35,679 nt of DNA from Chitinophaga filiformis. Its GTDB lineage: Bacteria > Bacteroidota > Bacteroidia > Chitinophagales > Chitinophagaceae. The stretch lies in assembly GCF_900102545.1 (NCBI RefSeq), contig NZ_FNBN01000008.1, positions 1-35,679 of the forward strand. Reading direction: 5' to 3'. The first letter of the stretch is position 1. Every line of letters starts with the position of its first letter. Below, piece after piece: positions 1 to 9,305 of this stretch. Under the pieces are notes generated by a model. That model did not search any database. It worked only from the letters and a program-made list of their open reading frames with translations, and was not told the DNA's origin. A program made the position numbers and the translations under genes.

Positions 1-1419
1 TGGACGGGTAATGCAGCAGGTCAGAACCCGATCAGTGTAAGTGCACCTGGTAAGTACTATGTAACGGCTTCAACAGCCAGCAATGGGTGTACCACGAGGG
101 ATAGTGTGACCGTGATTCAGGATATCAATAAACCGAACCTGACAATCAGCACACCGCAGGTACTGACATGTGACCTGACGAACTTTAACTTAACAGCGTC
201 ATCTACCACTGCAAACACAACGTTCACCTGGACAGGGTTTACAACTGGTCAGAATCCGATAAATGTGTCGGCAGGTGGTAAGTATTATGTAACCGCTACA
301 GCTTCGAATGGTTGTACTAAAAAGGATAGCGTAACAGTAATACAAAACATTACACTTCCTGCTGATGTACAGGCAAGCAATGACGGACCGCTGACTTGTA
401 CGAAGACGCTGGTAAAGATTTCAGGTAACACTACTACAGGAAACGTTTCTTACAAGTGGACCGGACCAGGTACTTTCACTGCCACCACCAAGGACGTGAA
501 TGTAAATGCGAAAGGTACCTATTCATTAAGAGTTACCAATAATGCCAACGGATGTTATGTGACTACTTCTACGACAGTAGATCAGAATATCACACCTCCT
601 GGTAACGTAACGGTATCTAATGATGGTCCGCTGACCTGCGACAATGACATCGTTACGCTGAGAGGTAGTTCCGCTCTCGGAGGCGCAACATACCAATGGA
701 CTGGTCCTGGTATCTCTAACGAAACAACAGCAACTATTTTTGTTACAAAACCAGGTACATACACCCTGTCAGTAACAGATCCAGGCAACGGTTGTTTCGT
801 CTCTACGAAAACAGAAGTAAAAGAAGATAAGAAGCTGCCCGACGCAGTAATTATCGCACCAACTTCAAATCCTGAGCCGCTGAGTGATGACGTGATCAAT
901 GCCCAAACAGTTGTCAACGCAACTTATGCATGGACACTCACTTCGCCTGATGGCAGCTGGCAGATGATAGATGGTGATAAGACCGCATCACTGATATACC
1001 AGGCAGGTAATGCCGGTGTGAAGGGTACGTTTGATCTCATTGTAACAGACAGAGGTAACGGATGTCAGAACACCGCACGGTTAACGTTGACGGCAACACC
1101 TGCTACTTCTACTCTTACATCTGCTCCTGCTTCTACTATGATGGCAGCAACAGCACCACTGGAATACAAAACTGCTCCTAACCCATTTGTTGATAAAACG
1201 GTCATCTCGTTTAAATCACCGGTGAGCGGAAAGGTAACAGTGGAGATCTATAACGCCATGCTGGGACATATGGAGAAGCGTTTATTCAATCAGGAGGTAC
1301 ATGCAGGCGAAACGTACAGGTTAACACTTGATGCGGGAGCACTACCAGCAGGTACACACTTCTGTGTCATAAAAGCTAACGGAAAAATATATACGAGTAA
1401 GCTGTTACTCGTTAGATAA
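1..1419 (+). CDS. Secreted Ig/PKD-like repeat protein with T9SS type A sorting domain (5' partial)
   Basis: The reading frame is open from base 1, so the N-terminus lies outside the window; the first ATG at 106 is internal, because the residues before it continue the same repeat (WTG...YYVTA...NGC). The visible 472 residues hold about four beta-sandwich-like units of roughly 75-80 residues, each with a TWTG/QWTGPG strand, a GTY(S/T)L strand and an NGC cysteine, as in SprB/PKD-type adhesin repeats. After a Thr/Ala-rich linker the last ~85 residues (APNPF..., VEIYNAMLG, LPAGTHFCVIKANGKIYTSKLLLVR) match the T9SS type A C-terminal sorting domain. The protein is therefore probably exported by type IX secretion and held at the cell surface or released. 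Ligand unknown. It ends just before a strong hairpin, so it is not cotranscribed with the next gene. Confidence 0.85.
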   Translation, partial: WTGNAAGQNPISVSAPGKYYVTASTASNGCTTRDSVTVIQDINKPNLTISTPQVLTCDLTNFNLTASSTTANTTFTWTGFTTGQNPINVSAGGKYYVTATASNGCTKKDSVTVIQNITLPADVQASNDGPLTCTKTLVKISGNTTTGNVSYKWTGPGTFTATTKDVNVNAKGTYSLRVTNNANGCYVTTSTTVDQNITPPGNVTVSNDGPLTCDNDIVTLRGSSALGGATYQWTGPGISNETTATIFVTKPGTYTLSVTDPGNGCFVSTKTEVKEDKKLPDAVIIAPTSNPEPLSDDVINAQTVVNATYAWTLTSPDGSWQMIDGDKTASLIYQAGNAGVKGTFDLIVTDRGNGCQNTARLTLTATPATSTLTSAPASTMMAATAPLEYKTAPNPFVDKTVISFKSPVSGKVTVEIYNAMLGHMEKRLFNQEVHAGETYRLTLDAGALPAGTHFCVIKANGKIYTSKLLLVR

Positions 1420-1438
1420 AACCGGATAATATTTTCTT

Positions 1439-1484
1439 ACATGCTTCGGACGCTTTCCTTTTCAGGAAGGCGTTTGGAGCATGT
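1439..1484 (+). terminator. Long hairpin terminator after the type A cargo gene
   Basis: A 21-bp stem (arms 1439-1459 and 1464-1484, loop of four bases) pairs without a gap when G-T pairs are allowed. It starts 19 bases after the stop codon. No U-run follows directly; T-rich DNA appears at 1518-1530. The hairpin is certain; the terminator role is inferred from position. Confidence 0.65.
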
Positions 1485-1641
1485 GGGAATTTGTCCTTTA
1501 TAGCATTTATATATGGAGTTTTTTTTCTTATTGTTAAGTAATTGTATTATTTTTATAAGCAATAACAACAGTGAGTAATTATTAAGTAGACACCTATAAT
1601 ACCCTTAATCTATGCACAACTTTACAAGTACCGGAATCCTG

Positions 1642-1710
1642 TTGACTTGCCTGCTATCAGGTAAGTTTACCGTTTTATAGACAAACGCATCATATACCCA
1701 ATGTTTGTCT
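1642..1710 (+). promoter_or_regulatory. Possible promoter and leader inverted repeat upstream of the giant surface protein
   Basis: TTGAC at 1642-1646 is followed 15 bases later by TAAGTTTA at 1662-1669, seven of eight matches to the Bacteroidota -7 form TAnnTTTG. Just downstream, an 8-bp perfect inverted repeat, AGACAAAC (1679-1686) and GTTTGTCT (1703-1710), flanks 16 bases. It would lie at the start of the transcript and could be an operator or an RNA stem. The rest of the 361-base gap 1420-1780 is AT-rich and holds no convincing gene. Promoter call is weak; the inverted repeat is exact. Confidence 0.3.
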
Positions 1711-1819
1711 GAAATAAATATTAACACTACGTATATTCTGCTACGTGATAGATGCTGACCACCATCCTGTTTAATCAGGAATGTATAACGCATGCTATAC
1801 GTTAAACTGCTGTTGCCTT

Positions 1820-4800
1820 ATGTATCAGATATCTGGTTCTAACAACACTTACCTGTCAACACAAGTACGACAGGTACTTTCCCTCTTTATAAAGAAATGG
1901 TATAGCGCCGTTATACTCCTGGCGTTCAGTACATTCCTGGGCGGTTGGATATTAGCAATGAACCGTTTGCCCGATGACGGGAGGACGAAACAAGCTGCTA
2001 CAAACACACTCCATGCCATGGCTGATGGAGTGGATATATTTGACGTTGCAAGGGCAGAAGAAGGAGGAGGCCATGGTACTATCGCTTTTAGAATGCTGAA
2101 TGGAGCTGTTGCCCCTGTTGATATAGAGATCATTTATACCATAAATGCTACCGTAACAAATCCCGCCGTCAACGGTGTGGATTTTAATACATTACCTACC
2201 AGTATTATCCTGCCCGCAGGACAAACAGAAGTGCTGCTCGACATTGCCGCAATAGATGATTCATTTATTGAAGGTGATGAGAACCTCGAAATTACAATGA
2301 CATCTGCTTTAGGTACAGATGGCGTTGACTATCTCACACCTCACCGCGGACTTACCACCACTGTGATAGATAATGATAACAGGATCAGTATAGAGCGGGT
2401 GAACAACGGAAAGGAATTGGGCGGCGGTACTGCGAGTGATGGGAACTTCATCATCAGTTTACCTCCGTCTCTTACCTTCAATGAAGATATCCATGTAAAA
2501 TATGCGATAGGTGGTACTACGACCGCTACCGGTGGTCCAGGTGCTACTTATGATTATAATAATACGACACTGACAGGAGATGTTGTATTGCCCGCAAATA
2601 CCAACAGTCTGACACTACCGATCAAGGTAAACGATGATCAATTGGTGGAGGGAAATGAAATTGTAGAGATGACAATACAGGACAACAGCTTCTCGGCAGT
2701 ATCCAATATAAAATTCTCTTATAACCCCGCTAAGAAAACTGCTACTGTTATCATTGAAGACGATGATATTAATATCCCTGTTGGCGTACAGAGTACCGTT
2801 GACGGTAGAGAACCGGGAGGTGCCGGTAACGATGGTAGCTTTGTAGTAGGCTGGCCCGCCGGATATGCTGCAACGGCAACCATGCTTATAAGATATACCA
2901 TCACAGGTACCGCAACGAATGGTGCAGACTATAATACTATCACGCTGACGAAAACAATTCTTGCAGGTAGCAGCAACGTCACTATACCGGTAACGGTAAA
3001 GAACGATAATACTATTGAAGGACCGGAAACGGTGATCCTGACTATTACCAGCCTTACATTAAGTACGGGTGCACCGCCAATAGGTACTAATCCGGGCACC
3101 GTAACCATCGCCGATGATGATGTGATGTCTTCACAGCAATGGAAAAGCGCCAGCTATCCTGGTGCAGCTACAAGCGCTCCGGTGAAGGCGGGAGAACTGA
3201 TCACCTATACGGTGCATGTGCGCAATACCGGGAACGTCAACCTCACTAATGTAATCGTCACTGATAAGATACCTGCTAATACACAGTTTGTAAGTGCAGA
3301 CGGCGGTATCGTTCCTGATGCTACAGGTAAACTGACCTGGACAATCCCTACCATCGCAGTAGGTGTAACAAACGAGATTCGCCGCTTTACAGTGAGGGTG
3401 GCGAATGATCTGACTGGTGTCACGAACATTACTAATACTGCATCAGTGAACAATGGCGACGGTACAGGCGATCATCCTACTACCCAACCTGAACCGAATA
3501 ATCCTGATAACCCGCATCCGACTCCTGATCCTAATATTCCAGCTACCGACATACCTGTAGATGGAGGCGGTAATAAATCCGCTAACTGGAAGAGTGCCAG
3601 CTACACGGGTTCCGGCGCAAGCGGAAAAGTGAAATCAGGCGATCTTATTACGTATACTATACATGTCCGCAACACCGGTCACGTAACGATCCCCAGTGTT
3701 GTGATCAATGATATTGTACCTGCCTATACCGTATTTGTAAGTGCAGATGGTGGTATCGTTCCTGATGCTACGGGTAAACTCACCTGGACGCTTACAAACA
3801 TCCCGGTAGGTGGCGCAGATGTGACCCGCAGTTTTGTAGTGAGAGTGGCCACTGATCTTACAGGAGCGACCAGCATTATCAATACTGCAGGTGTAGACAA
3901 TGGCGATGGGACAGGAGAACACCCCAGTACACCGCCTGATCCAAATAATCCCAATAACCCGCATCCAAGCCCTGATCCGAACGATCCGTCCACTGAAGTA
4001 CCTGTTGACCTGATCAGGAAATCGGCTAACTGGAAGAGTGCCAGTTATACAGGTTCCGGTACAGCTGGAAAGGTGAAGACAGGCGATGAGATCACCTATA
4101 CTATTCATGTCCGCAATACCGGTAATGTAACGTTGACTAATGTATTGATCAGCGATATGATGCCTGCTTATACCACCTTTGTTAGTGCCGATGGCGGTAT
4201 TGTACCGGATGCTACCGGGAAACTGAGTTGGACGATTCCTTCTATTGCAGTAGGTGCAGCCGATGTAGTGCGTAGCTTCAAGGTAAAGGTTGCCGCTGAT
4301 CTTACCGGCGCTACCAGCATTGTCAATACAGCAGATGTAGATAATGGCGATGGCACAGGTGGGCATCCTACCACACCACCTGATCCGAACGATCCTAATA
4401 ATCCACATCCGACTCCTGATCCGAATGATCCTTCTACGGAGGTGCCGGTGGATAATAATAAAAGCTCTGCAAACTGGAAGAGCGCCAGCTACACCGGTAC
4501 AGGTGTTGGTGGAAAAGTGAAGGCAGGAGATGAGATCACTTACACCATCCACGTCCGCAATACAGGTAACGTAACACTTACCAATGTGAAGATCAGCGAT
4601 ATGATCCCTGCTTATACTTCCTTTGTAAGCGCGGATGGTGGCATCGTGCCGGATGGCACCGGTAAGTTAACCTGGACCGTCCCGAGTATAGCAGTAGGTG
4701 CAGCGGATGCTGTACGGAGCTTCAAAGTGAAAGTGGTGAATGATCTGACTGGTGTTACCAGTATCCTTAATACCGGGGATGTAGACAATGGTGATGGCAC

Positions 4801-7800
4801 AGGCGATCATCCCACTACACCACCAGATCCGAATAATCCAAATAATCCGGATCCGACGCCTGATCCGAATGATCCATCTACAGATATACCGGCAGATGAT
4901 GGCGGCAATAAATCTGTCAATTGGAAGAGTGCCAGTTATACAGGCACCGGGGCAAACGGAAAGGTAAAGACCGGCGATCTTATTACTTATACCATCCATA
5001 TCCGCAATACCGGGCACAGAACTATCCCTAGTGTTATTATCAATGATAATATACCTGCCTATACTGTATTTGTAAGCGCAGATGGAGGTATTGTGCCTGA
5101 TGCTACAGGTAAGCTTACCTGGACCGTTGCAAACATCCCGGTAGGTGGGGCTGATGCAACGCGCAGCTTTGTAGTAAGAGTGGCAGCTGATCTTACAGGT
5201 GCTACCAGCATTATCAATACTGCAGGTGTAGACAATGGTGATGGTACAGGAGAGCATCCGAGTACACCACCGGATCCTAATAATCCCAATAATCCTCATC
5301 CAAGCCCTGATCCGAACGATCCTTCTACTGAAGTACCCGTTGATCAGATCAAAAAGTCCCTTAACTGGAAAAGTGCCAGCTACACCGGCTCAGGTACGAA
5401 TGGCAAGGTGAAAACAGGTGATGAGATCACATATACCATCCATATCCGCAATACCGGTAATGTGGCACTGACCAATGTATTGATCACCGATATGATGCCT
5501 GCCTATACCACCTTTGTAAGTGCAGATGGCGGTATTACTCCGGATGCTACCGGAAAACTGAGCTGGACCATCCCGGGTATTGCTGTGGGAGCAGGTGATG
5601 TAGTACGCAGCTTCAAGGTAAAGGTGGCAACTGATCTGACAGGGGCGACAACGATTGTGAATACAGCAGATGTAGACAATGGTGATGGTACTGGTGGCCA
5701 TCCTACCACACCACCTGATCCTAACAATCCTAATGATCCTCATCCAAATCCAGATCCGAATGATCCTTCTACGGAGGTGCCGGTTGATAATAATAAGAAC
5801 TCTACAAACTGGAAGAGCGCCAGCTACACGGGTACCGGCGCTGCTGGAAAAGTGAAGGCAGGGGATGAGATCACTTACTCTATACATGTCCGCAATACAG
5901 GCAATGAAGCACTCACTAATGTGACCATCACTGATGTGATCCCTGCTTATACCTCCTTCGTCAGTGCAGATGGTGGCATCGTACCGGATGCTGCGAAGAA
6001 ATTGACCTGGACGATCCCGAGTATAGCAGTGGGCGCACCGGATGTGGTGCGTAGCTTCAAAGTGGTAGTGATAGACGATCTGACGGGCGTGACCAGTATT
6101 GTTAATACCGGCTATGTAGACAATGGTGACGGTACAGGCGATCATCCTACTACACCACCAGATCCTAATGATCCTAATAATCCGCATCCGACGCCAGATC
6201 CGAATGATCCTTCTACAGATATACCGGCAGATGATGGCGGCAATAAATCGGTTAACTGGAAAAGCGCCAGTTACACAGGTTCCGGCACAAATGGAAAAGT
6301 GAGAACGGGAGACATTATTACTTATACTATACATGTCCGCAATACCGGTCATATTACACTGGCAAGTGTGATCGTTACAGATAAGATCCCTGCTTATACT
6401 GAGTTTGTAAGTGCCGAAGGCGGTATCACGCCGGATGCTACAGGTAAACTCACCTGGACGCTTAAAAACATCCCGGTAAGTGGTGCTGATGTTACCCGCA
6501 GCTTTATAGTGAGAGTGGCAACTGATCTCACAGGCGCAACCAGCATTATTAATACCGCCGGTATAGATAACGGAGACGGTACAGGAGAACATCCAAGTGT
6601 GCCACCGGATCCTAATGATCCGAACAATCCACATCCAACACCTGATCCGAATGATCCATCTACAGATATACCGGTTGAGCAGGATAAGAGCTCTGTGAAC
6701 TGGAAAAGTGCAGCTTACACCGGGACAGGTATAAATGGAATGGTGAAAGCAGGCGATGTGATCACGTACACTATCCACGTTCGTAATACCGGTAATGTGA
6801 AACTGGAAAATGTGAAGATCAGTGATATGATGCCTGCTTATACTGAATTTATCAGTGCAGATGATGGTATTAGTCCTGATGCCACAGGCAAATTAACCTG
6901 GACAATCCCTGAAATACTATTCGGTGCAGCAGATGCACTGCGTAGCTTTAAAGTGAGGGTGGTCAGTGATCTTACCGGTGCCGGATATATTACCAACACG
7001 GCGGATGTAGATAATGGCGATGGTACAGGCGGGCATCCTACCACACCACCGGACCCTAATGATCCTAATAATCCGCATCCGAATCCTGATCCGAATGATC
7101 CTTCCACGGAAGTGCCTGTAGACAATGGCAAGAACTCAGCCAACTGGAAAAGCGCCAGCTATACCGGAACAGGCGCCAATGGAGGCGTAACGACCGGTGA
7201 TCTGGTCACCTATACCATTCACGTACGGAATATTGGAAATGCTACACTAGCCAATGTTGTAATCAGTGATAACGTTCCTGATTATACGGAATTTGTAAGT
7301 GCAGAAGAAGGTATTGTACCATCTGCAGGCAAATTAAGCTGGACAATTGCGACGATACCTGTCGGCAGTGCTGACATTACCCGTTCATTCACCGTGAAAG
7401 TGGTGGAAGATCTTAGCGGCGCTATCAGCATTATCAATACTGCAGGTGTAGATAACGGTAATGGCAAGGGCAATGATCCCACCCATCCTGCTGATCCGAA
7501 TGATCCGAACAACCCGATGACGAACCCGCCGCCTGGTCCTGCTACAGATATAAAGGTGGATACACTGGTGAAATTTGAAGCATGGAAAGGAGTTGTTACG
7601 GCTAGTGGTGCAGACAAGGCGAGTCCCGGTGAGATATTGACCTATACCATACATGTACGTAATACAGGCAATGTGAGGCTACCACTTATTACCGTGAATG
7701 ATCCGGTACCTGCACTCACTACATTCCAAAGTGCTGAAGAGAATGGTTCTTTCGATGCAGGCAGCAATACTGTTACCTGGGAGGTGAAGGATATTCCTGT

Positions 7801-8245
7801 AGGTGCAGTGGTCGATCTCTCATTTAAAGTGAAGGTGGCTGACCAGTTGGATTCCGGGGTTGTTATTACAAATACAGCTGTGGCATCTGATGGAAAAACG
7901 GATCATCCTACATCAGGCTGTGATCCTCACATGAGTGGCTGCAGCGGTACACCGGGTACTGTGATAGAAACCAATCCGAGCAACGATCTTGAATTTGCGA
8001 ACGCCATGAGTCCTAATGGAGATGGCAAGAATGAATATTTCATCATAAAAGGGCTTGAGAAATATCCGCCTGCTGCTTTATATGTGTTCAATCGCTGGGG
8101 TAGTATGGTATATCAGACGAAGGCATATCAGAATGACTGGGCCGCCAAAGGATTAAGTGAAGGCACTTATTATTATAAACTGGAATTAAAGCTACCGGGA
8201 GGAACAAAAATATACAAGGGATGGATTGTGGTAAAACGAAACTGA
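1820..8245 (+). CDS. Giant Calx-beta / DUF11 repeat surface protein with T9SS type B sorting domain
   Basis: A 2141-residue protein if started at 1820; the frame also allows ATG 1781, but the 13 extra residues are Cys-rich and unlike a leader, and 1820 gives a better N-terminus: KK at 25-26 then a hydrophobic stretch at about 28-47 (signal peptide or anchor). Three Calx-beta-like domains follow (about 80-430; acidic DDS/EGDE and DNDN motifs that bind calcium in this family). Then come eleven DUF11 (conserved repeat) domains, first WKS at residue 441 and last at 1922, joined by linkers rich in Asp, Asn and Pro. The last ~85 residues (MSPNGDGKNEYF, VFNRWGSMVYQ, GTYYYKLEL) are a gliding-motility/T9SS type B sorting domain, which predicts export by type IX secretion. 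It leads a tight operon with the PorP/SprF-like and OmpA-like genes (10 and 15 bases apart). Role is probably a long extracellular stalk or adhesin; ligand unknown. Confidence 0.88.
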   Translation: MYQISGSNNTYLSTQVRQVLSLFIKKWYSAVILLAFSTFLGGWILAMNRLPDDGRTKQAATNTLHAMADGVDIFDVARAEEGGGHGTIAFRMLNGAVAPVDIEIIYTINATVTNPAVNGVDFNTLPTSIILPAGQTEVLLDIAAIDDSFIEGDENLEITMTSALGTDGVDYLTPHRGLTTTVIDNDNRISIERVNNGKELGGGTASDGNFIISLPPSLTFNEDIHVKYAIGGTTTATGGPGATYDYNNTTLTGDVVLPANTNSLTLPIKVNDDQLVEGNEIVEMTIQDNSFSAVSNIKFSYNPAKKTATVIIEDDDINIPVGVQSTVDGREPGGAGNDGSFVVGWPAGYAATATMLIRYTITGTATNGADYNTITLTKTILAGSSNVTIPVTVKNDNTIEGPETVILTITSLTLSTGAPPIGTNPGTVTIADDDVMSSQQWKSASYPGAATSAPVKAGELITYTVHVRNTGNVNLTNVIVTDKIPANTQFVSADGGIVPDATGKLTWTIPTIAVGVTNEIRRFTVRVANDLTGVTNITNTASVNNGDGTGDHPTTQPEPNNPDNPHPTPDPNIPATDIPVDGGGNKSANWKSASYTGSGASGKVKSGDLITYTIHVRNTGHVTIPSVVINDIVPAYTVFVSADGGIVPDATGKLTWTLTNIPVGGADVTRSFVVRVATDLTGATSIINTAGVDNGDGTGEHPSTPPDPNNPNNPHPSPDPNDPSTEVPVDLIRKSANWKSASYTGSGTAGKVKTGDEITYTIHVRNTGNVTLTNVLISDMMPAYTTFVSADGGIVPDATGKLSWTIPSIAVGAADVVRSFKVKVAADLTGATSIVNTADVDNGDGTGGHPTTPPDPNDPNNPHPTPDPNDPSTEVPVDNNKSSANWKSASYTGTGVGGKVKAGDEITYTIHVRNTGNVTLTNVKISDMIPAYTSFVSADGGIVPDGTGKLTWTVPSIAVGAADAVRSFKVKVVNDLTGVTSILNTGDVDNGDGTGDHPTTPPDPNNPNNPDPTPDPNDPSTDIPADDGGNKSVNWKSASYTGTGANGKVKTGDLITYTIHIRNTGHRTIPSVIINDNIPAYTVFVSADGGIVPDATGKLTWTVANIPVGGADATRSFVVRVAADLTGATSIINTAGVDNGDGTGEHPSTPPDPNNPNNPHPSPDPNDPSTEVPVDQIKKSLNWKSASYTGSGTNGKVKTGDEITYTIHIRNTGNVALTNVLITDMMPAYTTFVSADGGITPDATGKLSWTIPGIAVGAGDVVRSFKVKVATDLTGATTIVNTADVDNGDGTGGHPTTPPDPNNPNDPHPNPDPNDPSTEVPVDNNKNSTNWKSASYTGTGAAGKVKAGDEITYSIHVRNTGNEALTNVTITDVIPAYTSFVSADGGIVPDAAKKLTWTIPSIAVGAPDVVRSFKVVVIDDLTGVTSIVNTGYVDNGDGTGDHPTTPPDPNDPNNPHPTPDPNDPSTDIPADDGGNKSVNWKSASYTGSGTNGKVRTGDIITYTIHVRNTGHITLASVIVTDKIPAYTEFVSAEGGITPDATGKLTWTLKNIPVSGADVTRSFIVRVATDLTGATSIINTAGIDNGDGTGEHPSVPPDPNDPNNPHPTPDPNDPSTDIPVEQDKSSVNWKSAAYTGTGINGMVKAGDVITYTIHVRNTGNVKLENVKISDMMPAYTEFISADDGISPDATGKLTWTIPEILFGAADALRSFKVRVVSDLTGAGYITNTADVDNGDGTGGHPTTPPDPNDPNNPHPNPDPNDPSTEVPVDNGKNSANWKSASYTGTGANGGVTTGDLVTYTIHVRNIGNATLANVVISDNVPDYTEFVSAEEGIVPSAGKLSWTIATIPVGSADITRSFTVKVVEDLSGAISIINTAGVDNGNGKGNDPTHPADPNDPNNPMTNPPPGPATDIKVDTLVKFEAWKGVVTASGADKASPGEILTYTIHVRNTGNVRLPLITVNDPVPALTTFQSAEENGSFDAGSNTVTWEVKDIPVGAVVDLSFKVKVADQLDSGVVITNTAVASDGKTDHPTSGCDPHMSGCSGTPGTVIETNPSNDLEFANAMSPNGDGKNEYFIIKGLEKYPPAALYVFNRWGSMVYQTKAYQNDWAAKGLSEGTYYYKLELKLPGGTKIYKGWIVVKRN
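3140..7144 (+). repeat. Three-domain higher-order repeat (1335 bp) inside the DUF11 array
   Basis: The TGG codon of the WKS motif that opens each DUF11 unit lies at 3140, 3587, 4031, 4475, 4922, 5366, 5810, 6257, 6701, 7145 and 7583. Steps are 447, 444, 444 repeated exactly three times, then 438. Every unit from 1 to 7 has its counterpart exactly 1335 bases later. Linker endings follow the same three-step order: DIPxDGGNKS, then EVPVD with IRKS/IKKS, then EVPVDNNK. Unit 11 is more diverged. Confidence 0.95.
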
Positions 8246-8255
8246 TGAATTACAG

Positions 8256-9290
8256 ATGAGGAGATTTTTTGTTATCAAACAAACAGTTATGTGCTTACGA
8301 AAAGGTTTGTACACGGGACTATTGATGATCTTTGCCAGCTTGCAGACAAGCGCGCAGCAAAACGTACAATTCAGCCAGTATGTATTTAATGGGCTGAGTG
8401 TAAACCCTGCCTATGCAGGATATAAAGATGCCTGGTATCTCAATACTATCTACCGGCAGCAATGGACTGGTTTTCCAGGTGCACCGGTTACCGGGGGCGT
8501 GTCTTTTGACGGACCAATACGCCCTTTGAAAGCAGGAGCCGGTTTTGGACTGGGGCTACAGCTGATGGCAGATAAAGTAGGACCGCAAACATCCTATTCT
8601 TTTTATGCTTCCTATGCCTACCGCATTGCTTTGGATGCAGAGCAAACGCGCCGTTTATGCTTTGGGCTGGGAGTAGGAGTGACGCAGTATCGCCTGGCAG
8701 GGAATACGCTGGCATACTTTGATGGTGATGATCCCGTGTTTCCTGGTGGCGGAGTGAATGCCTATACACCTGATGCCAGGTTTGGCGTCTATTATCACTC
8801 ACCTTCATTTTATGTGGGGCTGTCGGTGATGGACCTGTTCAGCAGATATACCAGTACTAAGTATGCCTGGAAAGGATATAATTATCAGAACATCCGGAAG
8901 TCGCAGCATATCTACCTGACGACAGGCGTGATGTTCCCTTTGTCTGAGCATCTGCAGCTAAAGCCGTCGCTGATGATCAAGGATGATTTCAAAGGCCCTA
9001 CCAATCTCGATGTGAATGCTATGCTGCTGATCGACAGGGTGTTCTGGATCGGAGGTTCCTTTCGGACGGCGGTCCCGGTCTGGAAGAAACAACTGCCTAA
9101 TGGACTGGAATCGCTCAATGCTGCAAGCGCCATCGTTGAATATTATATAGGAGGGAAATGGCGCATTGGTTATGCATATGATTTGAATATTAATGAGCTG
9201 GCGGGAACACAGGGAGGATCGCATGAAATATCGGTAGGTGTTTTATTCCCGCGGAAGAAGTTCAGTACATCAAGTCCACGTTATTTCTAA
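8256..9290 (+). CDS. PorP/SprF family type IX secretion-associated outer-membrane protein
   Basis: A 344-residue protein with a signal peptide (hydrophobic LYTGLLMIFASLQTSA, cleavage likely after TSAQ) followed at once by the family hallmark QFSQYVFNGLSVNPAYAGYKD. The remainder has alternating beta strands expected of an outer-membrane barrel (YRQQWTGFPGAPVTGGVSFDGPI; SYSFYASYAYRI; WRIGYAYDLNINEL). ATG 8289 (MCLRKGL) is an equally good start. Members of this family sit beside genes for type B sorting-domain cargo and are thought to help export or anchor that cargo, as SprF does for SprB in Flavobacterium. Position directly between the giant cargo gene and the OmpA-like gene fits this. Which cargo it serves is inference. 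Confidence 0.88.
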   Translation: MRRFFVIKQTVMCLRKGLYTGLLMIFASLQTSAQQNVQFSQYVFNGLSVNPAYAGYKDAWYLNTIYRQQWTGFPGAPVTGGVSFDGPIRPLKAGAGFGLGLQLMADKVGPQTSYSFYASYAYRIALDAEQTRRLCFGLGVGVTQYRLAGNTLAYFDGDDPVFPGGGVNAYTPDARFGVYYHSPSFYVGLSVMDLFSRYTSTKYAWKGYNYQNIRKSQHIYLTTGVMFPLSEHLQLKPSLMIKDDFKGPTNLDVNAMLLIDRVFWIGGSFRTAVPVWKKQLPNGLESLNAASAIVEYYIGGKWRIGYAYDLNINELAGTQGGSHEISVGVLFPRKKFSTSSPRYF

Positions 9291-9296
9291 AGGAGG
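9289..9296 (+). promoter_or_regulatory. Consensus Shine-Dalgarno AAAGGAGG before the OmpA-like gene
   Basis: AAAGGAGG overlaps the last bases of the porP/sprF stop codon and lies nine bases before ATG 9306. Strong SD sites are uncommon in Bacteroidota, where initiation mostly depends on A-rich, unstructured leaders, so this supports the chosen start and suggests reinitiation within the operon. Confidence 0.55.
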
Positions 9297-9305
9297 GGAT
9301 TAAAT

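Noticed and set aside
1605..1793. 62-codon minus-strand frame upstream of the giant gene
   Set aside because: Lies across the leader with inverted repeats, has no recognisable features and would overlap the promoter region.
3635..6778. Long minus-strand open frames (305 and 462 codons) inside the giant repeat gene
   Set aside because: They are antisense shadows kept open by the repeated codon pattern of the DUF11 units; their translations are low-complexity, Arg/Ile-rich and periodic, and the plus strand clearly encodes the family domains.
3480..7530. CRISPR-like regular repetition
   Set aside because: The repeats are 444-447 bases, in frame and coding; there are no short identical repeats with unique spacers.
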